A stretch of DNA of 62,005 bases from a virus: the IMG/VR virus record IMGVR_UViG_3300025379_000010, positions 1 through 62,005 of that record, one strand, 5' to 3'. The translations under genes and the position numbers were made by a program. Below are positions 60,131 through 62,005 of this stretch, piece after piece; positions within the stretch are counted from its first letter, which is position 1, and each line of letters opens with the position of its first letter. The notes under the pieces were generated by a model. It did not search any database. It was given only the letters and a program-made list of their open reading frames with translations, and had not been told where the DNA came from.

Positions 60131-60910
60131 ATGCCTACCAGAAAATATGGTTACATTAAAGACCCATATGATCCTAGAGACTGGAAGTTTAGTGCGATTC
60201 ATGCTCCTAAAGCTGCACCTTTACCAGATAAGGTCAGTCTTCGAAGCAAGTTTAAAGAAAAGCCATACGATCAAGGCGAACTAGGTTCTTGTTCTGCACA
60301 AGCAGCCACAGCAGCCTTTACCTTTGTTCATGATGGTGGTCCATATTCAAGACTAGCACTTTATTATCAAGAGCGAGTTCTAGAAGGCACAGTCGAGCAT
60401 GACTCTGGTGCATTTCTTCGCGATGCAATCAAGGTTCTAAATCTACAAGGTGTTGGTCTAGAAAAAGATTGGCCATACGATATCTCAAAGTTCGCTGTTG
60501 CTCCTCCTGCAATCGAAGTTCAAGAAGCATTGGAGAACAAGATTTCTGCTTACTCATCTCTAGCAGATGGTAGTGGTATCGAATATCGTCAATGTCTATC
60601 TGATGGATTCCCATTCATTATTGGCATTCAAATCTATCAAGACTTTGAATCGCCAGAAGTTGCACAATCTGGTGTTATTTCAATGCCAGAATACTGGACA
60701 CAGTGCTTAGGTGGTCATGCTGTTACAGTCATTGGTTATGATAATAACTTTGATCCTAGTGCGAATGGTGCAGATGGTAAAGTAGAACCATACTACGAAG
60801 TACGCAACTCTTGGGGAACAGACTGGGGCGACGATGGCCACTTCTGGATTCCAGCAAGATATCTAGAAGATCCCAAGTTAGCTACAGACGCTTGGACAAT
60901 CCGTAAATAA
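60131..60910 (+). CDS. Papain-like (C1) cysteine protease
   Basis: 259 residues. All C1 active-site parts are visible: the oxyanion Gln48 and Cys54 in YDQGELGSCSAQAATAAF, His196 in CLGGHAVTVIGYD, and Asn226 in VRNSWGTDWGDDGHFWIP. No signal peptide or propeptide is apparent; the short N-terminus (YGYIKDPYDPRDWKF) resembles the start of bacterial C1 proteases. Papain-fold enzymes are unusual in T4-like phages. The gene sits 14 nt after a virion protein gene with an AAAAGGAAAG ribosome site, so it is probably a late product: a virion-processing protease or one aimed at host proteins. No inactivating change is seen. Confidence 0.88.
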   Translation: MPTRKYGYIKDPYDPRDWKFSAIHAPKAAPLPDKVSLRSKFKEKPYDQGELGSCSAQAATAAFTFVHDGGPYSRLALYYQERVLEGTVEHDSGAFLRDAIKVLNLQGVGLEKDWPYDISKFAVAPPAIEVQEALENKISAYSSLADGSGIEYRQCLSDGFPFIIGIQIYQDFESPEVAQSGVISMPEYWTQCLGGHAVTVIGYDNNFDPSANGADGKVEPYYEVRNSWGTDWGDDGHFWIPARYLEDPKLATDAWTIRK

Positions 60911-60945
60911 AAAAAGGGGGAGTAGTTTTGCTACTCCCCTTTAAA
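60908..60945. terminator. Bidirectional terminator
   Basis: The stem GGGGAGTAG/CTACTCCCC (60917-60925 and 60931-60939) has loop TTTTG. On the minus strand a long T run follows, so it strongly ends the tRNA transcript. On the plus strand only TTT follows, so it ends the protease transcript more weakly. Confidence 0.85.
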
Positions 60946-60948
60946 CTT

Positions 60949-61023
60949 TGGATTCCCGGGTTGGCCCCGCCCCAACATTAACGCCTTCAAAGGGCGTGGT
61001 CCTACTCATTAGACGACCGGGAA
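60949..61023 (-). tRNA. tRNA-Gln (anticodon UUG), atypical loops
   Basis: 75 nt. The acceptor stem TTCCCGG/CCGGGAA is perfect, and CCA is encoded after discriminator T. The anticodon stem ACGCC/GGCGT has loop CTTTGAA. The D stem GTCT/GGAC pairs. The T stem GTTGG/CCAAC pairs, but the T loop is GGCGGGG instead of TTCRANY, and the D loop AATGAGTA lacks the GG pair. Both halves of the usual D-T loop contact are thus missing. It may be functional but unusual, or decaying. Confidence 0.72.
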
Positions 61024-61053
61024 TCAAAAGAGCATTGCGCTCTACTTATTATT

Positions 61054-61139
61054 TGGTACGGCTGGTGGGACTCGAACCCACACTAACAAAGTTAACCGAA
61101 GCTTAAATCCGGCGGGTCTACCAATTCCCCCACGCCCGC
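61054..61139 (-). tRNA. tRNA-Leu (anticodon UAA)
   Basis: An 86-nt class II tRNA. The anticodon stem CCGGA/TTCGG has loop TTTAAGC, giving TAA. The variable arm pairs (TAAC-TTT-GTTA). The T arm GTGGG-TTCGAGT-CCCAC is canonical, and ACCA is encoded. The acceptor stem (GCGGGCG against CAGCCGT) has two adjacent mismatches and one G-U pair. It lies 30 nt upstream of tRNA-Gln on the same strand; a small AGAGC/GCTCT hairpin separates them. Confidence 0.85.
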
Positions 61140-61154
61140 ACAAACTCTCTAAAT

Positions 61155-61162
61155 CATAAATA
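61155..61162 (+). promoter_or_regulatory. Possible late promoter variant for the membrane protein
   Basis: CATAAATA, one mismatch to TATAAATA, 30 nt before the ATG at 61185; AAAAAGGGAG is the ribosome site. Confidence 0.5.
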
Positions 61163-61184
61163 ATAATAAAAAGGGAGTATAATC

Positions 61185-61547
61185 ATGTCTATCAAAGATA
61201 ACATCACTAAGTTCAACGACATGGTTGCAGTGAACCTTACAGATACAGTAGGAACCATGTGGTGTGCTTATGCGTTTGCTTTGTTGGCTCTAATCAGTCT
61301 ACCAGACGCTATTCACGCTGGGCTTGCAGCTACAATCTCATGGATCGCACAGACATTTCTTCAACTAGTTCTACTTAGTGTGATCATGGTAGGTCAAGAA
61401 GTTCAAGCCAGAAAGACAGAAGCTAGAAGCCAGCAAGATCACGAAACGATCTTGGCCGAGTTTGCTGAAATCAAAGCAATGCATGCCGAACTAACATCAC
61501 TCCATGAGGACAAAGAAGGATGTGGATACGTAGAACAAAAGCAGTAA
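61185..61547 (+). CDS. Small membrane protein with two transmembrane segments
   Basis: 120 residues. Two hydrophobic spans: MWCAYAFALLALISLPDAIH at about 25-44 and ISWIAQTFLQLVLLSVIMVG at about 50-69. The motif ISWIAQTFLQLVLLSVIMVG, Q-V-Q-A is shared by small membrane proteins of many unrelated phages, whose role is unknown. The C-terminal half is a charged helix (EVQARKTEARSQQDHETILA). A holin-type or superinfection-related role is possible. It overlaps the next gene by 28 nt. Confidence 0.65.
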   Translation: MSIKDNITKFNDMVAVNLTDTVGTMWCAYAFALLALISLPDAIHAGLAATISWIAQTFLQLVLLSVIMVGQEVQARKTEARSQQDHETILAEFAEIKAMHAELTSLHEDKEGCGYVEQKQ

Positions 61548-62005
61548 TAGTAGCACTAACACTTCTGTTCTCTGCTCCAGCACTCGCGGAAGATCAACAG
61601 ATCAATGCTGATAGACCAGGCGTAGGTATCGATGCTGACGTCATTCCACTTAAAACCTTTCAGGCTGAAGTAGGTGTTGATGGTTATGAGTTTAGAATGG
61701 CAATTGCAAAGGACTTAGAAGTATTCAAAGATAACACCAGCTTTGGTGCAAAGTATGCTATCATTTATAATCACAAGTTTGAATTATCAGCCAAGCTAGG
61801 ATATGATAATAACAATGGTGTTTTCATTGAAGTGCCATCAAAGTATATTTTTAACAAATACTTTTACTTGGGTACAGATGTTCAGATTGCTAAACATTCA
61901 CAGACATATGTGACTGAATACAACTTTACACCAACAGATACACTTACAATCATGCCTTCTGTCTACTATGACACAAAGGTCAAAACTGGCATCTATGTTT
62001 CATGG
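61520..62005 (+). CDS. Secreted, outer-membrane beta-barrel-like protein (3' end outside window)
   Basis: The frame starts at ATG 61520 inside the previous gene and is open to the window end (162 codons). The N-terminus is a clear signal peptide: basic MWIRRTK, hydrophobic AVIVALTLLFSAPALA, cleavage probably before EDQQ. The mature part (INADRPGVGIDADVIPLKTF, QAEVGVDGYEFRMAI) has alternating residues fitting transmembrane beta strands and resembles outer-membrane barrel proteins with a 'TDRP....P.G..Q.E.G' start. A phage-made periplasmic or outer-membrane protein might block superinfection or alter the envelope; this is inference. Confidence 0.68.
   Translation, partial: MWIRRTKAVIVALTLLFSAPALAEDQQINADRPGVGIDADVIPLKTFQAEVGVDGYEFRMAIAKDLEVFKDNTSFGAKYAIIYNHKFELSAKLGYDNNNGVFIEVPSKYIFNKYFYLGTDVQIAKHSQTYVTEYNFTPTDTLTIMPSVYYDTKVKTGIYVSW

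Noticed and set aside
60949-61023. Plus-strand tRNA reading of the tRNA-Gln region.
   Set aside because: The plus strand gives no proper D or T arm; the minus strand gives a perfect acceptor with CCA and a standard anticodon loop.

Overview
The window is part of the genome of a T4-like myovirus (tailed phage with a contractile tail). It carries almost the whole T4-type virion block: baseplate wedge and hub (gp4-like, gp48, gp53, gp27-like, gp5, gp25, gp6, gp7, gp8), tail fibres and adhesins, neck (gp13, gp14, gp15), terminase (gp16, gp17), sheath, tube and portal (gp18, gp19, gp20), prohead core, protease and scaffold (small core protein, gp21, gp22) and the major capsid protein gp23. T4-type late promoters (TATAAATA) precede many of these units. 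The host cannot be read from the sequence. The enlarged, Asn/Thr/Ser-rich structural proteins and a DUF4815-type virion protein resemble marine and 'far' T4-like phages more than coliphage T4.

Layout. 1-500: the 3' end of gene 32, a tRNA-Ser and a terminator. 497-6907 (minus strand): a tail-interior operon with a conserved unknown protein, a gp54-like tube initiator, a gp26/gp51-family protein with a probable -1 frameshift extension, an 807-residue protein with a muramidase-like domain, an M15-peptidase protein and a small holin-like membrane protein. 6938-21093 (plus): a zinc-finger/gp4 fusion, then the baseplate genes. 21102-41153: large virion proteins, fibres (one with an S74 chaperone) and two glycine-rich adhesins. 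41179-48262: neck and terminase genes separated by homing endonuclease genes. 48340-57776: sheath, tube, portal, prohead and capsid. 57903-62005: a virion protein, a papain-like protease, two minus-strand tRNAs, a membrane protein and the start of a secreted beta-barrel-like protein.

Two themes stand out. First, homing endonuclease genes occupy many late-gene junctions: five intact GIY-YIG-like genes, one zinc-finger module fused to gp4, and one degraded copy. Several appear to have rebuilt the 5' end of the neighbouring essential gene. gp13 has a truncated old start and a new start. gp15 and the 6245-6907 gene share a cassette-derived leader and N-terminus in inverted orientation. gp4 is fused in frame. 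Second, a small beta-rich module of about 60 residues (core 'VGQ.VTA.. GIPANTTV') recurs in at least seven unrelated virion proteins, including sheath and gp15, and helps explain why they are longer than their T4 counterparts.

Other points of note are a perfect 44-bp tandem duplication that shifts a reading frame, a recombination scar between the two adhesins, and a tRNA-Gln with atypical D and T loops. All functional assignments come from reading the translated sequence against remembered families; no database search was run.
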